From positions 9,796,001-9,860,000 of the forward strand of contig CM069439.1 in assembly GCA_035610365.1 (NCBI GenBank): a stretch of DNA of 64,000 nt. Direction: 5' to 3'. The DNA is from Aquatica leii. Lineage: Eukaryota; Arthropoda; Insecta; Coleoptera; Lampyridae. The notes below the pieces were generated by a model. That model saw nothing but the letters and a program-made list of their open reading frames with translations. It ran no database searches and was not told where the DNA came from. Position numbers and translations under genes: made by a program. Positions within the stretch are counted from its first letter, which is position 1. Each line of letters starts with the position of its first letter. Shown in pieces: positions 12,022 through 24,700 of the stretch.

Positions 12022-12744
12022 ATAGAAGAGGGTATAAAAAGATATACAGAGAGAATAGGGAAAACAGTATGGGTAGGGAAGGGATTACAAGAGAGTGTGG
12101 AGAAGATGAGAGAGTTGATGGAGAAAGCAACAGAGAGAGTCAGATTTATAAAGTAGAAGGAGGAGAAAACAGGATGGAAGAAATGGTGGGATAGAGAATG
12201 CAAGAAAGCAAAGAAAAATGCAAGGAGAGCTTTAAGACAGTGGAAAAAAGGGAGGAAAGAAAACGGAGAATACAAAGAAGCAGTAAAAATATACAAGAAA
12301 ACATGCGAGAGAAAGAAGAAAGAAAACAGAAAGAAACAAAAGGAGCAGATCAAACGAATAAAAACGGAAGAAGATGTATGGAAATACCTAAAGAAAGAAA
12401 GGAAAAAATAAACGACGACAAAAGGAATACAAATTAAAAAATGGGAGATATATTTTAGGAACCTGCTAGGAGGGGAAGAACAAAATCAGAAAAAAGAAAA
12501 GAAGCAGTAGTAAGACGGGAAGAAGAAGATAAGAATAGAATAAATGAAGACGAAGTAATAGAGGCAATAAAGAAGATAAAAAAAGGAAAGGCGGCAGGAG
12601 AAGATGGGATACAAGGCGAAGAGTGGATATACGGGAAAGAAAGTGTAGCAAAAAAGATGACGGAAATACTAAACAAAATACGGAAAGGGGAAGATTTCCC
12701 GGAGGGATGGAGAGAGGGAATAATATGCCCAATCCATCAAAAAC

Positions 12745-14370
12745 GCAAAAAAAAATAAAATCAAGAATTACAGAGGGGTAACATTATTAAGCACGGCATA
12801 CAAATTATATGCGACAGTACTACAAGAAAGACTACAGAAGGAAATAGAGGAAAGAAGTTTGGTACCAGACGGACAAGCGGGATTTAGAAAAGGAAGAAGA
12901 GCGATAGACAACATATATATACTAAAACACTTGGCAAATAAAGAACTAGAAAAAAAAGAGGGAAAATGGTGGCACTATTTGTAGATCTAAAAGCTGCTTT
13001 TGACAAAGTGAATAGGGAAAAACTGTGGGAATACATGAAGAGAAAAAAAATCAATGAAATATTAATACAAAGAATAGAGGAAATCTACGAAGAAACGAGG
13101 AGCAGGGTTAAAGTGAATGGGGAAGAAAGCGAGAAATTCATCACAAAGAGAGGGTTGAGACAGGGATGTCCACTGAGCCCAAGCTTGTTCTCAGTATATA
13201 CAGGGGATCTGGAAGAGACAATGAGAGGACAACAGACAGAAGGGATAGTGGTAGGGAAAGCAAAGGTATAGTCGTTGGCGTATGCAGATGACATAGTGTT
13301 GGTGGCTAAGGAGGAAAAGGAAATGAAAGAGATGATGAAAACGCTGGAAAATACATGAAAAAAAAGAAATAAAAGTAAACACGGAGAAAACAAAAATAAT
13401 GGTATTTAGAAAAGGAGGGGGGAAAAGAAAAAGAGAGGAGTGGAAATGGAGTAATGATGAACTGCAACAAGTGAAGGAATTTACATACCTGGGCTACACG
13501 ATGAAACAGGATAATAAGGAGGTAGAACACATAAAGGAAAAAGTGAGGAAAGGAAACAGGTTAATAGGACAAGTGTGGGGTGCGGGGGAAAGAGTATTCG
13601 AGATGGATATAGAAAAAAGAAAATTGTTGTTTGAAAAGTTACTAAAGGGGGTGATAATGTATGAAGCAGAAATATGGGGCTGGAAGGAGCGGAGGGAGGT
13701 AGAAGGGCTACAGGAAAAATACTGGAGATGGGTTTTGGGACTGGACAGAGATACACCGGGGTATATTGTGAGAGAGGAGGTACAGGTAGCAAAAATAAGA
13801 GTAGAGACAGGAAAAAGGGCCACGAGGAAGAACTGGGGGAAAGAACAAAATGCAAAATACTGCAAGAATGTTGGAAAGAGATAAAGGGGGAAATGTGAAG
13901 TACGGGCAGGAGGGCAGAGAAGAGTATTACAAAAGAAACGGGTACGCGAAAGAAGAAGTGGAGATATTAAGAGAAGAGGGAGTAGGGGTAAGGGAAGAAA
14001 TAATAAGGAGAGATAGGGACATCGAAAAACAAGAAAGATGGACAAGGATAAAAAAGGGCAGATATAATAGGAATTATAAGAATATCAAGGGTGAAGGAGT
14101 GCCAGAATATTTAAAGGATAGAGAGAATAGAAGCAACAAAAAACATAAAAATGGTAGCACGGTTCAGATGTGGGAACGAGGAGTTAGGTAACAAACACTG
14201 AAAAAAAGAAGAAGAAAAGTTGTGCAGGTTATGTGGAGAAGAGACGGAGGACCTCAACCACATGAAAGATAAATGCAGCGAGTTAAGAGAAGAGGTTATG
14301 AAAATAGAGGAAATCTTAGACGAAAAAGGAAATGGAGCGGAGTGGATGGAAGAAGTATGGAGAAGGAGGT
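12745..14370 (+). pseudogene. LINE reverse transcriptase and C-terminal domain
   Basis: RT blocks are spread over several frames. 12966-13271 holds FVDLKAAFDKVNR and GLRQGCPLSPSLFS, a stop follows, then the catalytic YADD box at about 13276-13290. 13399-13884 holds the thumb/connection region (EFTYLGYTMKQ, YWRWVLGLDRDTPGY). The final cysteine/histidine motif is near 14222-14276. Nonsense and frameshift changes exclude function. Confidence 0.85.
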
Positions 14371-14516
14371 AAAAGTTAAGAGGAGAGGAGGGATAATGAC
14401 ATGTATTTCATAAAAAAATGTAAATTGTAAATAAAATGTAAATAAAATGTAAGGTAATTGTAAATAAGGGAAGCACGAAATAATTTGTAAGCGTAAGCAA
14501 CAAATAAAGTTAAACT

Positions 14517-16540
14517 TATATGTAAAAAACTAAAACTTAATCAACACTTCTATAGAGTTTCGAATGTGACTTGGTTCACAAGTTAATAACTTAACTCTGT
14601 AGTGATTCTTTGTTAGATTATCGTTTACTAAATTTTTGATTTTTTCACGCCCTGGAAGACCTTCTAATCTTAGTATAGACTCCGGCCGTGAAAGCCTTCG
14701 CGATTACATTAAAAATCTTGTGATGTAGCCCACGCACGTTTGAAAATAAAACTTGCGAACCAAAAAAAAAACAACGACATCTCGCTGTGTCTGTGGTCCC
14801 CTCTTCTACGTTGTATTAAGTTCGTTATACACTGCTTACTTTTGATATGTAGAAAAGCTGTAGTTTAAATCCTAACACATATAAACACATGCATACACAT
14901 CATTATATTAAACAGAAGAAGAATTAGGTAACTGATGACCTGCCAGTGAGTACTGGGATCCTAGTTACGGAAGCAACCCAACTTAAGTTAAAGTGTCGGT
15001 ACAAACCAACGTGAGCCAAAAATACACATATCATACACACATCATAATATATCAAACAAATATCAAATGTAAGGTCCATTATCATGAAAGTAACTTACCG
15101 CGACTTTAATACATAAAAGCAGGCACTTATCTATATCATAGACGCAAAATACACTACTTAAAATAAAAGTACAGGGCCCCCATTGTATGAGAACTACCTG
15201 CATGCATGCACTGGTGTTCTCCTTTGTTATTAAACCCATTAGAATCACCATCAACAGATAAATATTACGTTCGAAAACACGTCCTAGCTTTGACCAACTT
15301 TTATATCATCAAATTATAAACGCACAAAAAACAACTAACTTATTATCCATAATTTAGAATTGAAGTCCGAGATTATTATTAATAAGTTGCAAAGAAAATA
15401 ATTGAATAGATACACGCAAATTGATTCTAAAACACGTCAAAGGTATACAAATTAATGACAAAAAAAATAGACAAAGAAATTTAAATAGCGTCCTGTTAAA
15501 AAACAAAGAAACATCTACGTAACGCCTATTGCAATTTTAATAAACTTCATGTTTAAGTATAAAATGGTTAATTATTACAGTTAAATTTAAGACGCTTAAT
15601 GTTGTATCCAAAATTACTCATAAATGAAATTATGAAATAAAGAAGATACGACGAATTTAAATTACATTTCAAGCATTCCTTTAAGACATGTTAATTTTAA
15701 GTCTTAAGTAATAATTTGTAAAAAAACACCGTTTAATAATCACACTTAAATTGATTTTGAAATGCATCATTCACATAAAACAATTGAATCGACAAAATTG
15801 GAATGGCCGCCAACGCATTTGTTTTACCAAAACAAAGAAAACGTGGTGTTTCTATAACGCCGGAATTTTGATACAAACTGTTTAAACACTTTAGTTAATT
15901 TTATCACTCTTTACGTTACCTAACTAATACCTTTAGTTACAAAATTTCACAAAACACAACCCAGATAGTAAGTAAGCTTACGGCAAGTTTGCTTTTTCCG
16001 TGCCAAGTTTACGAATCTTGCTGCAAGTGTACAGCATTATTGATAATATTGGCAACTTTGACGACACGCTTGAAAAATTGACAGTAGCGTGCTGCAAGTT
16101 TGCAAATTTGCAATACGCTGGCGTAAATGCACAAATATAGTATTCTAACAACCTTGATTGTGTTTGTATTACAACGTTATTGTTTAATTCTGTGATTAGT
16201 CATCGTCTCCTTTTTAGGTAAGTATTGTATTTTAGTGCAATTGTTTGTTTGTATAACTAATCCGATTAAAAATTATAAATCATTTTTCAAATACTAGTAA
16301 CCGCGATTGAGACCTTTAATGTATGTTGTGCATTGTTGAACGAATCGATATTAAAATTACACCAAATGTTGGAGTTATTCATTAATTTGTATATTATGCT
16401 TCCGATCTAACTAAGCAATCAACAGGACAATGGAACTGAGGTAAAACAAACAACAATAAACAATATTACTTTTTTGTTTTTCTTTGTACCTTTCAATTTT
16501 GACACAAGCTTAAAATTCCTATTTGTAAAGAAAGATTCTG
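14517..16540. other. AT-rich DNA with no assignable gene
   Basis: About 2 kb between the LINE tail and the pogo-tail frame. It contains a mixed-composition patch at 14640-14850 and, at about 15965-16115, several loose repeats of the motif GCAAGTTTGC/GCCAAGTTTAC. No coding potential with recognisable similarity was seen. Confidence 0.45.
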
Positions 16541-16936
16541 ATGTGGATTTTGCCACAGAATATTGTTCATGAGACAAAATTTTTTGACCATCTGTCCGAT
16601 TCCCGGGATGAGTTTCAAGACAATGATGTGCCCATGCTATTGGATGACGACGTAATCAATTGTAATGATTATTTGCTTGTCAAATTTCCGACCAACAAAA
16701 GGGCATTACATTACATTGGCAGAGTGGAATCTTACAATAATGATGGCTCTTATACAGTAATTTTTTTACGAAAGTATAAAAATGGTTTTCGCTTTCCAGA
16801 CTTGCAAGATATTTCGACTGTTTCCAGAGAAGACATCGTTTCAAAAATACCTAACCCTGTGGAAGCACCAGGAACTTCCAGGATGTGCTCGCTCATAAAA
16901 TTTTATTTCAATTTTGACGGTTATAATGTTCAATAA
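16541..16936 (+). pseudogene. C-terminal tail of a pogo/Tigger-like transposase gene
   Basis: A 131-codon frame whose middle (DYLLVKFPTNKRALHYIGRV, then YTVIFLRKYKNGFRFPD, then DIVSKIPNP) resembles the small beta-rich tail often found at the C-terminus of insect pogo/jerky-type transposase-derived proteins. The DDE catalytic part is absent nearby. The first Met is arbitrary; an upstream exon may be missing. It is most likely a fragment of a domesticated or dead transposase. Moderate confidence in the family, low in function. Confidence 0.5.
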
Positions 16937-17245
16937 ACTATTTCTATTATGTTTGTCTTTTATTCTCTTAAAAATGAATAAATTCTGAATTTTTGTAGAC
17001 TTGTCCAAATGTACCCCACTACTTGTCCAAATGTGCCCCACTATGGGACAGATTCGGACAAATGCATCTTTTGGGGAAAAATATAACTAAAGGAAAACAA
17101 CTGCATTTTTTTGATTGAGATAGTTGCTAAAATGTTGGAAATAGTCTAAGGTATCCTTAGCACCAGAAATATCTCAAAAATTTTCTCTTATTTTTGCAAT
17201 ATTAATTTTTGAAAAAACGTGTCCGAACCTACCCCACCTTACCCT
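16937..17245. other. Short spacer with a duplicated CTTGTCCAAATGT motif
   Basis: At about 16999-17041 the segment ACTTGTCCAAATGTRCCCCA occurs twice in tandem, and a related TGTCCGAACCTACCCCA occurs near 17219. No gene was seen. Confidence 0.45.
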
Positions 17246-18300
17246 ACTATCCAAAGGTTTGAATTTTGCTGTTGTTCCCAAACGTATCCTCCAAGAAGAG
17301 ATTTTATGTGCTGTTTGGGTCTTCTATAAAACACCTTCTCCGCAACATCTTAGATCCCGTTCGTATTCAAACTTGCAAAATTTTAGAATCATCTGAAGTT
17401 TCTAAATCCAACACTTTTAAGTCGGAAGAGCTTTGAATAGTCTTCCTAGGAACCTCAATATCATCATTCTTCCAGTCGACAAAGGCAACGCTAATGTCAT
17501 TTTGTCAGAGGATGCGGACGCTCCTTTAGCTCGTAATCCCACTTCGAAGATTGAACACAAGGTCAACAAAATCTTCAGATTTTCTAATCTACTTCCTAAA
17601 ACCAAACTCAGCTTTTAAACCATCTTTTCTATACGGACTTTCGTCTACAAACAAGATATAAACATTTTAAACCTATCGTCAGTACTATCCAATCTGCTAT
17701 TTATAAGCTATAGTCAAGTTTTTGTCTAAGATCTCTTCTCACATTCTCAACTATTATCATTTAATTCGACGTTTAAAATCTATAAAACTTAAACCCCAGA
17801 ATCTTCTTGTGAGTTTTGATGTCACTTCACTTTTTACCGAACTTCCTATTAAAGATTCGCGCTTATTATCATCGAGCAAATTTTGTTTCACCGTCACAAT
17901 GATTTGAGTATGGTTCCTTTTATTGATAAGTGTTTATCATTCAGTCATTTTCAATTTGATTTAGTAAACAAAGTTTCGATCGCCGCTATGGGTTCTCTTT
18001 TATATCCTGTTGTAGCTAACATTTTAATGAAATCTTTCGAAACGGTTGCTTTGGAATCATCGATATTAAAGCCTAAAGTCTGATTTAGGTATGTTGATGA
18101 AACCTTTATTGTTTGGTCTCATGATTGTCTAGGTTTCTTAATCGTCTAAACCCCTGATATCAAAGTCGCCATGGTTCTCTCTTATTTCTCGACACGTAAG
18201 CACGACGAACATTTAAGCCATTCTGTTTATCGCAAACCCACACATACAGCAGACATCTTCATGCCATTATAAATCGTCGTCTAAAAAAGAGGCACAATTT
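17246..18300 (+). mobile_element. Penelope-like element fragment
   Basis: Scattered frames show the Penelope-type reverse transcriptase: IIILPVDKGNANVILS, then LLVSFDVTSLFTELPIKDS, then a GSLLYPVVANILMKSFE block, then the active-site region FRYVDETFIVW (YVDD changed to YVDE), then SHSVYRKPTHTADIF. Stops and frameshifts lie between every block, and the GIY-YIG endonuclease end is missing, so this is a dead fragment. It is distinct from the pair at 36743-39010. Confidence 0.85.
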
Positions 18301-18862
18301 ATAAGCAACAATTAGCACAACGACAACTACAATTTTTTTCTCGTAAAGTATTTGCTCAAATTTAATGAAATTTGAACTGTAGATACGTACGTTTTTTTCT
18401 CAATTCCCAAATTTTTAAAATGATTATTACAGTAGAACAGTAAAGTATAATTGTTTTGTTATCATAACAAATATTTTTAAAGTAACTGAAGTTATCAATC
18501 GAAAACTATGATAGATTATAATTTTTCAATTAAATAAACAAAATTTTCAATTATTTTCTTAATTATAAGAGTTTTAATATATTGAAGTGCAACAGGTTTG
18601 ATATTTAGTGGGCTGCAGAGGGGAGAAGTAACGTAATGTTTATGTCCTCATGTGGCGTGAAGCGGAAACCTATATAAATATGTTATTTTTAATGCCGTGG
18701 CATGTATGTATGCCGCTCTGTAGCGATGCTAAAACTCATTTTACGACTGCACAACGTCGTCAAATTATACGCCGTGTACGTCAATTCTTACTAGCATGTA
18801 AGCTATGCATCTCTATTTAATATAAATATTATTTAAAAGTTATTTTTTTAAAATTAATTATA

Positions 18863-19015
18863 CAGGGTGTCCCACGAGGTACTGTACATACTGAAATGGT
18901 ATGTTCCTTAGGTCAATTTAAGTAGAAAACGTCCTATAAACATAGGTCCAATTCGCCATAGTTACACAGATACAAGCGTTCAAAGTTTATAAATGCTCAC
19001 ACATTTTTTGAAAAT
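18863..19015 (+). repeat. Mariner left terminal inverted repeat
   Basis: About 150 bp matching the reverse complement of 20250-20402 with only a few mismatches. Confidence 0.9.
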
Positions 19016-19076
19016 TATTATTATTGAAAACAGAAAATCGGACTACAAAACAAACATAAAAAACAAACAAAAAAAA

Positions 19077-20136
19077 TCACATCAAATGCTCAAAATGACC
19101 TCCTTCAGCATTAATACAACGACGGCTGCGATCTAAAATGGACCGAGTCGCCGCTCGAAGCACCTGCTGGTTGTTCCGTGTTTGTTGACACACATTCAGG
19201 ATACGCTGTATTATTTCAACTCTGGTATCAACTTTTACCTCGTATACTAAACTTTTCACATGACCCCACAGATAGAAGTCCAAAGATGTGAGATCGGGCG
19301 ATCTCGGTGGCCAAGCACGCGGGCCTCCCCGCCCAATCCACCTATTGGGGTAAGCAACATTTAGATATTTGGTCACATACCGACTAAAATGTGGAGAGGC
19401 TCCATCATGTTGTAGAAACGTTTGTTGTCTTGTAGTAAAGGTACTTCTTCCAAAAGCGGTAGCAATTCATTCCGCAAAAAGGTAGCATATGCTTCTCCTG
19501 TCAGACGTTCCTCAAAGAAAAAAGGTCCAATAAGTTGATCGTCAATCATGCCACACCATACGTTAACAGAAAATCTGCGCTAAAAGTTAGTTTCTGTTGT
19601 GCCATGTGGATTTTGATATGACCACAAATGAGAATTACGTGTATTGTTCACTCCATCTCTAGTAAATTGCGCCTCGTCGCTAAATAAAATGAATGGAACT
19701 AATTGTGGATTTACCTGTAGCCAGTGGCAGAAATTCAACTGGGCAGCAAAATGTCCAGGTTCCAGATGCTGAACCTGTTGTATGTGATAGGGATACAAAA
19801 GCCCATCAAGTAATGTTCGCCATACTGACATACGGGGGAGTCCCGTTCGAGAAGAAATTCTTCTAGTACTCAACCCTGGACTCTGATCAACCATCTGTAG
19901 AATGTTTTCCTGCTTATTTACATTTAACTGCACAAGACGGTCAGATCTTGTTGAAACTGATGAATATGAACCGTGAGTCCGTACATGTTGAAACACAGAA
20001 GAAAAGGTTTGGTGATTTGGCACCCTCCTGTTGCCCTTTGTTCATATTCCCTAACGGAAGATCTTGCATTTCCATCACAAAGTCCATAAATGTAAATGAT
20101 ATCAGCATACTCTTCGTTAGAAACATGAGAAGGCAT
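19077..20136 (-). pseudogene. Mariner-type DDE transposase, broken
   Basis: Fragments of an IS630/mariner transposase occur in order on the minus strand. An N-terminal helix-turn-helix region (SNEEYADIIYIYGL, then STRRISSRTGLPRMSVWRTL) comes first, then the first catalytic Asp in LFSDEAQF. The third catalytic Asp follows in WPPRSPDLTSLDFYLWG, at the position where this family has a conserved SPDL motif. A frameshift near 20010, a stop near 19579 and another frameshift near 19400 break the frame. It would have cut and pasted the element using its TIRs. Confidence 0.9.
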
Positions 20137-20249
20137 TTTGCATTTAAATTACACTTTATTTAATAAAATCGACTGTGACATTAGTAGAAAAGAAAGCAAT
20201 AAATGACATATTGTTTGGCTTTTGTTTCCCAGTTGACTAAGAATAATTA

Positions 20250-20402
20250 ATTTTCAAAAAATGTGTGATCAGTTATAAACTTTGAACGCTTGTATCTGTG
20301 TAATTATGGCGAATTGGACCTATGTTTATAGAACGTTTTCTACTTAAATTGACCTAAGGAACATACCATTCCAGTATGTACAGTACCTCGTGGGACACCC
20401 TG
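20250..20402 (-). repeat. Mariner right terminal inverted repeat
   Basis: Inverted copy of the left TIR. It ends CACCCTG and is followed by the TA duplication at 20403-20404. Confidence 0.9.
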
Positions 20403-21063
20403 TATAAAATGTTTTTGTGGAGGTTTTTTATTTGAACTATTAAAGCTTTTAATGAAGAAATCTTTTAAAATGAACAAATATATACAAAGGTAATATCAAT
20501 TTATAGAAATATGTATACCGCTCTATAGTGATGCTAAAACTCATTTTATGCCTGCACAACGTCGTCAAATTGTATGCCGCCTACGTCAATTCTTTCGAGC
20601 ATGTAAGCTATGCATCTTCTATTTATTATAGATATTATTTAAAAGTTATTATTTTATTTTTTTTTTTTAATTAATTATATAAAATGTTTTTGTGGAGAAG
20701 TTTTTGATTTGAACTATTAAAGCTTTTAATGAAGAAATCTTTTAAATTGAACAAATATATAGAAATGTAATATCAATTTATAGAAATATGTATGCCGCTC
20801 TATAATGATGCTAAAACTTATTTTACGACTGCACAACGTCGTCAAATTTTACGCTGTCTACGTCAATTCTTTCAAGCATGTAAGCTATGCATCTCCTATT
20901 TAATATAGATATCATTTAAAAGTTATTATTTTATTTATTTTTTAAATTAATTATATAAAACATTTTTGTGGAGATGTTTTTTATTTGAACTATTAAAGTT
21001 TTTAATGAAGAAATCGTTTAAATTAAACAAATATATACAAAGGTAATATCAATTTATAGAAAT

Positions 21064-21798
21064 CCAATTTTAACACAGTGTGAACCTACCTTTGAAGATG
21101 TAGTTATTATAAAATTTAAAACAACGAAATAAAAAAAGTAATTAGTTTACAGAAAATTTATTAAAAAAAACAAAAAAAAATATTAGTTGTAGATATTAGA
21201 ATAGATTAACAGAAAATCAGTTATTTTGGGTATAATTTAGAAGAAGATAAGTTTTTATCACTTGTTTATTGATGTTTATAGTAGCTAGACGAATGATGAA
21301 TTCAGGCGACACATGTACATATAAATTAAGATGTTACACGTACATTCTTACATTTTTACGATAACTTACATCTATGTCTTCTAATTTTTAGATAAATCAA
21401 AATTATAAATCTAACAAAATACATTTAAATGAAAGAATAGAATTTACTTGCTTTATATACACTTAACTACTTATAGAAACGCTGCTGTATTTATAATTTA
21501 ATAAAACTAATAAGGAATTGTACAACTGGTGTCGAAAGAGTTATCTCACTTTCTTGGAAAACAATAGACTTTTTCTGAACACTCCGATTGCAAGAACTCT
21601 TAAATGCGATCAACACAAATGGCTGGAGACTATAAGCATGGCTGATAAAAGTCTGTGCACTTCACAATGTTTAAATCAGTTTTATGGGATCTTAAAAGAA
21701 AAATTTTAAAGTTAAGTGCGTTTTTGATAATTGCGGTTTAGCAGAACGAGTTCTGCGAGTGAGCGGGTGTCGCTTGGTCCTCGAAAAGTCGTAACTAC
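21064..21798. other. AT-rich spacer / 3' flank of the sarcalumenin gene
   Basis: About 730 bp downstream of the minus-strand sarcalumenin-like gene. It would include its 3' UTR. A 63-codon plus-strand frame at 21518 is not recognisable and probably chance. Confidence 0.4.
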
Positions 21799-24700
21799 TC
21801 AACTACCAGGAGGAGTTTTCGTTGTAGCAGCCTCACTAAAGGCAGCTTCTATAAGACGCTTGTGTTTTCCGACAAGTTCGGGGAGATCATAAGCAATCGC
21901 TACATCTAGTCGATTGATAGGACAGCCTCTAAAGTACGTACATGTCGACGATAATTTTTGAAAATCGTACAGTGCGTTCAGTCTGAAAAAGTCTCTATAG
22001 ACATCTGGATCTGGCAAGTCGTAACGAGAAATATTGGTCAATGTGGAAAGCCCTTCGTAAATATGATAGTCTTGAGGATGGTTAATGATCTCGTCGGATA
22101 CTTGTTTACGATTTCCAAATACCGATTTGTGATTGTAGTACGTTGTCAAATAGCAATCGACCATCTTTGCGTGATTACGAACGCGAACCTGTGCAGTAAG
22201 TACCGCGTGAATATTTAAATAATGCAAAAGAAACAACTTACAGCAAATCTTCGCGCACTCGCTATTTTATTGTCAATCTTCTTATCAATGGCCGAACGGA
22301 GATCCCTTAAGAACGCTCGTTCTTGTGCCTGAAGTAAACGTACCGGTGCCCATTGCTCATACGGCTGCGACCATAAAGATGTTGTGTACATGATTGGAGG
22401 TTGTGCAGAAGACATCAGCGGCGAAATGTTCCAAATTAAGGCTCCTTGTACTCTCATTAATTCTTCAGGTTTAACCTGATCAGCTTTGTTTAGAACTATA
22501 CGAGTCTAAACGCGTCCCATTAAATTAACAATTCATAAAGAACAAAATACTTACCTGATGTTCCCTTCCTTTCAATTGATCCAAAATAGCTTCAGTTTCT
22601 GGCCCAACATCTAATTTTGACGGATCATATACTAAAAATATAACGTCCGCCCGATCAATAAACCACTGACACGCATCGTTAAATGGAAAAATTCTGGATA
22701 CTTGTTTACGAACTTCAAGAATTCCAGGAATTTCTACAATGTTTACCTGCAGAACATAAACTTTGTTTACGTAAAACTTTAAAATAACGGTACTTACCTT
22801 TTCTAAGAGTTTACTGGGAAATTTGTAACCTCGCAAGCGTTCTTCAAGCCCTTGTCCAAATTTTTGCAATCCTGAAAATGTGTAATCGGCAGATAATTCT
22901 GTACCATCTAAAATTTCTGGTTCTTGGCCGTACATTAAAATATTAAAATAAGCGGGGGATGGTTCCGCTCCTAAAATATCATTTGATAAACACAATTTTA
23001 AGTAGTATAGTAAGTACCTGTGTGTAAATTTAATTCGCTGTGTTCGATGCCTAATAAATAATTGATAATTGTCGACTTTCCTCCGCTCCACGGCCCCATG
23101 AACAGTATAAGCGGTTTTGAAAATATTTCCGAATCGCCAAAATGCCTATTACTCAAATCTCTGTATTTATATAGCGTTTCTAGCGGTTTAATTGCGTTAT
23201 CATATAATTTCTTAAGTTCTTTTAACACGATTTCAGACGTTTTTTCAGACATGTTATCTACATCTTGAGATACTGTGTCTAATTTAAGTAGTTGAGCAAT
23301 GTGATCTCGTGGTCTCAATTTTTCATAATCTTCTTCGTTGTTTTTTAGTAATTCTTCTACAACAGGTTCTTCTGTTTCAAGATCTCCGTCCGTGTCTTGT
23401 CCATTTTCTTCTGTTGCTATAATTTCTGGCACTTCTTTACTTGTTTCTGTAATATATAGTTTTTGTGCATTTAATAATAAATCTTCTATTTTAATTACCT
23501 GTTTGAATTTCCTCGTCTTCTTTTTCAGTATTTTTGCTTAATGGTTCAACAACTTTTTGCAATAAAATTACGTCTTCTGGTATAATGATGTCTTCTGCAA
23601 CTTCAGCGTTTTCTTTCATTTCTGTTTCCTCGTTGTTAATTTCTTCTTCGTTTTCTTGAATCTGTTCTGGTTCTTGTTCTAGTTGATCTTGTTTATACTC
23701 TTCTAATTGTTCTTCGTGATGTTCTTCTTCTAGATCTTCGCTGATATTCAAGTTTGTTTCTTCAATATCTTCATCTTCTTTGACGTTTTCGTTAGAAGCA
23801 ACTGTAAACTCAACCTCGTCGCTTTGTTCTTTACTAGTATCGTCACTTTGTTCATCTTTATTTTCGTCGCTTGCTACGTTCTCGTTATCGTTTTCAATAT
23901 TATCTTCCGGAGTTTCTTCTTCACTAATATTATCAATATTAAATGGTTCGTCATTTTGCTCTTGCTCTAACAATGTATCATCAACGTTTTCTTCATTTTC
24001 GAATTGTACTTCATTTGTTGTTTCTTCATATTGAGTTTGCTAAAAATAAATGTCCTAAATGAAGTTTGTACTTATTTATTATAGAAATTTTGTTTGAGTA
24101 ATGTGTGTGTGTAACCTACCACATCTTCTGTGCTTATGTTTTGTTCTTCAGATTCATTGCTAGTGTTTGTGTCTTCAGTGTTACTTGTATTAAGAATATC
24201 GTCATTATCATCGTTGTCACTGTTATTGTCATTGTCATTTTCATCACTATCATCACTATCATCATTATCATCAATTTCATTTTCCTAAAAGTGTTTGTGT
24301 GTAGTATTCTTATATGTTTTTTTTGCGTGTTGTGCATTGACTTACATCTATTTGTTCAATTTCGCTGCTTTGCGCGTCTGGTTCTTCTTCTTCGTGATCA
24401 TCGAGCATAAAGTGCTCGTCGGTGGTTATTTCAACAGTCGGAAGATCTTCTCGACTATCTCCATTATCAGTATGCAGTGCATGTTCATTTTCGCCAGTTT
24501 CAAATTGTTTTAAAGCTTTTTCGATATGAGGTCGGCATTCTGACTCTGAAGGACCATCTAATTCAACCTCACCTTGCACACCTATTACAAACAAAAAGTC
24601 AAAAAAAAAACATAGAATCATATCAAGATTTTTAATTGGTTGAGTGCTATAGTTCTCGTGTACCAACCAAACACAGTCTATTAACTCATTAAACATTTTA

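Larger units (their letters stand above)
11626..14516 (+). mobile_element. Purine-rich non-LTR retrotransposon (LINE), degenerate
   Basis: The coding strand is extraordinarily purine-rich (long A/G runs), the opposite strand pyrimidine-rich. In order: apurinic endonuclease end (IVGGDFNARIG, then SIIDFVM), a lysine/glutamate-rich linker, reverse transcriptase (LFVDLKAAFDKVNREKLW, then GLRQGCPLSPSLFSVY, then LAYADDIVLVA), an RT C-terminal region (EFTYLGYTM, then WVLGLDRDTPGY) and a terminal zinc-knuckle-like C-L-C-G..H....C motif around 14222-14276. It ends near 14516 in an A-rich, AATAAA-containing tail. It is 5'-truncated at about 11626 inside the endonuclease and broken by several stops and frameshifts. 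The style matches elements abundant in ants and some other insects; the clade assignment is uncertain. Confidence 0.88.
18863..20402 (-). mobile_element. Mariner/Tc1-superfamily transposon, full length, inactivated
   Basis: 1540 bp with long, almost perfect terminal inverted repeats beginning CAGGGTGTCCCACGAGG and extending about 150 bp, flanked by TA duplications at 18861-18862 and 20403-20404. The transposase is on the minus strand. The element sits inside the first unit of the 277-bp tandem array. The very similar TIRs suggest insertion later than most elements here. Confidence 0.95.
18706..21063 (+). repeat. Three-copy tandem array, ~277-bp unit, interrupted by a mariner
   Basis: The unit starts ATGTATGCCGCTC. 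Unit 2 begins at 20511 and unit 3 at 20788 (period 277 bp), ending at about 21063. Unit 1 begins at 18706 and is split by the mariner at 18863-20402; without it, unit 1 is about 263 bp. Each unit has a moderately conserved core (CGACTGCACAACGTCGTCAA, then AGCATGTAAGCTATGCATCT) and an AT-rich remainder. It could be a minisatellite or the internal repeat of an unrecognised element. Confidence 0.85.

Noticed and set aside
11553-12353. 266-codon Phe/Leu/Ser/Pro-rich open frame on the minus strand
   Set aside because: It is the complement of the purine-rich LINE coding strand; pyrimidine-rich DNA lacks stops. Low-complexity shadow frame; the same applies to minus-strand frames at 12455-14045.
24105-24410. 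101-codon plus-strand frame rich in Ile/Val
   Set aside because: It lies antisense to a well-supported sarcalumenin exon encoding an Asp/Asn-rich tract; the composition explains it.
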